Of a stretch of 64,000 nt of DNA, positions 63,450-64,000 are shown piece by piece. The stretch lies in assembly GCA_022457155.1 (NCBI GenBank), contig JAJGOT010000210.1, positions 1 to 64,000 on the forward strand. The letters are read 5' to 3'. The first letter of the stretch is position 1; every line of letters starts with the position of its first letter. Source of the DNA: Cladopsammia gracilis. Taxonomy: Eukaryota; Cnidaria; Anthozoa; Scleractinia; Dendrophylliidae. The position numbers and the translations under genes were made by a program. The notes under the pieces are model-generated. The model was given only the letters and a program-made list of their open reading frames with translations. It searched no databases and was not told the origin of the DNA.

Positions 63450-63500
63450 CGTACGTGTCTCTAGACAGGGTATGGTTTGAGTATTTTGGTCTGGAGTAGA
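63450..63500. mobile_element. Fragment of the GGGTATGGTTT..GGTCTGGAGTAG family
   Basis: AGGGTATGGTTTGAGTATTT and TGGTCTGGAGTAGAGTAGAG; no tips. Confidence 0.5.
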
Positions 63501-63906
63501 GTAGAGAATAACGCTCTGTGTAATATGGAACAGGTATGAATAGAAATTTAACCATAAGTTGCAGACTTTCTGGCTTATCAATGTTAAAAAAAAAACTACC
63601 ATCCCGTAAAAATGCTAAAGTTACTGATAAAACTCAAAGTTGACGATAAATCACTCTAAACCGTAAAATAGTTACTAAGTTAGTTGGCACTAGTAGGCAC
63701 TAGTAGACACTAATTCCATTGTTTTCTATTGTTTAGTTTTATCTAATTTTGGCTAATTTTGATTAATTGCTAGATACTGTTTCATGGTCTTAGGAATATC
63801 ACTCTATCGTTTTAATTAAAACAAAAAAAAAAACGGCAAACTGATCCTTACGGCAGATAAACAGAAACAGAAGCAAATAAAATAAAATAAAATAAAAGTG
63901 GAATAT

Positions 63907-63960
63907 AACAGTGCCCAATATTTCGCTTTGCAAAACAAAGCTTCTTCAGGGGCTAGCACT
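63907..63960 (-). ncRNA. Hammerhead-like motif (Penelope-type), best candidate
   Basis: On the minus strand: AGTG-CTAGC-CCC, CTGAAGA, extra A, GCTTTG-TTTTG-CAAAGC, GAAATATT, GGG-CACT. Stem I pairs CCC/GGG and AGTG/CACT, stem II is six perfect pairs, and stem III would be the self-complementary ATAT. All conserved core positions are present, with U at the cleavage-site position. A (AAATA)n run lies just beyond. Such motifs occur in the terminal repeats of Penelope-like elements, where dimers cleave. Confidence 0.6.
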
Positions 63961-64000
63961 ATAAATGATTACAACTGTAAAACCGTTATACAAGTGGTTT

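Overview
This is a eukaryotic window: intron-containing genes with GT/AG junctions, AT-rich spacers and a heavy load of short transposon-derived repeats. It contains a SoxE transcription factor of the early-branching type, an SMCHD1-like chromatin protein and many foldback elements of kinds I associate with anthozoan cnidarians. A stony coral (Scleractinia) is my best guess, but the host is inferred, not proven.

Three transcription units lie on the + strand. (1) 2555-12370: the last nine exons of an SMCHD1-like gene whose 5' part lies before the window. All nine junction phases agree, giving about 837 residues that end in the SMCHD1 hinge-type domain and a charged coiled-coil tail. One intron carries a 28-bp minisatellite of about 33 copies. 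(2) 16628 to about 24550: an 'inside-out' small nucleolar RNA host gene. Its exons are short and carry only a weak 69-codon reading frame. Its introns hold at least seven C/D-box snoRNA candidates: U15, two near-identical U14 copies, and four others, two of which look like paralogues. Five of the seven end 72-81 nt before the 3' splice site. (3) 42588-43814: a single-exon SoxE gene of 408 residues with dimerisation region, HMG box and Ser/Pro-rich tail.

Everything else is repeats or sequence I cannot assign. Two related ~100-105 bp repeats (A and B forms, sharing a ~50-bp core) occur about 17 times, from single copies to a homogenised 101-bp array near 34 kb. The A form is bounded by inverted repeats. 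Many small DNA transposon relics have visible target duplications: 8-9 bp for G/C-tipped elements at 36.6, 38.1 and 61.1 kb, 9 bp for tiny near-perfect palindromes at 30.9 and 62.1 kb, 5 bp for a 1.07-kb element at 0.25 kb, and 4 bp for two copies of an element with CACACGTG tips.

The most unusual layer, besides the snoRNA host gene, is a set of hammerhead-ribozyme-like motifs of the short-stem-III type linked to Penelope-like retroelements. They lie near 22.2, 48.0, 53.9 and 63.9 kb, two of them as inverted pairs. The last is the best formed. No Penelope reverse transcriptase is present in the window.
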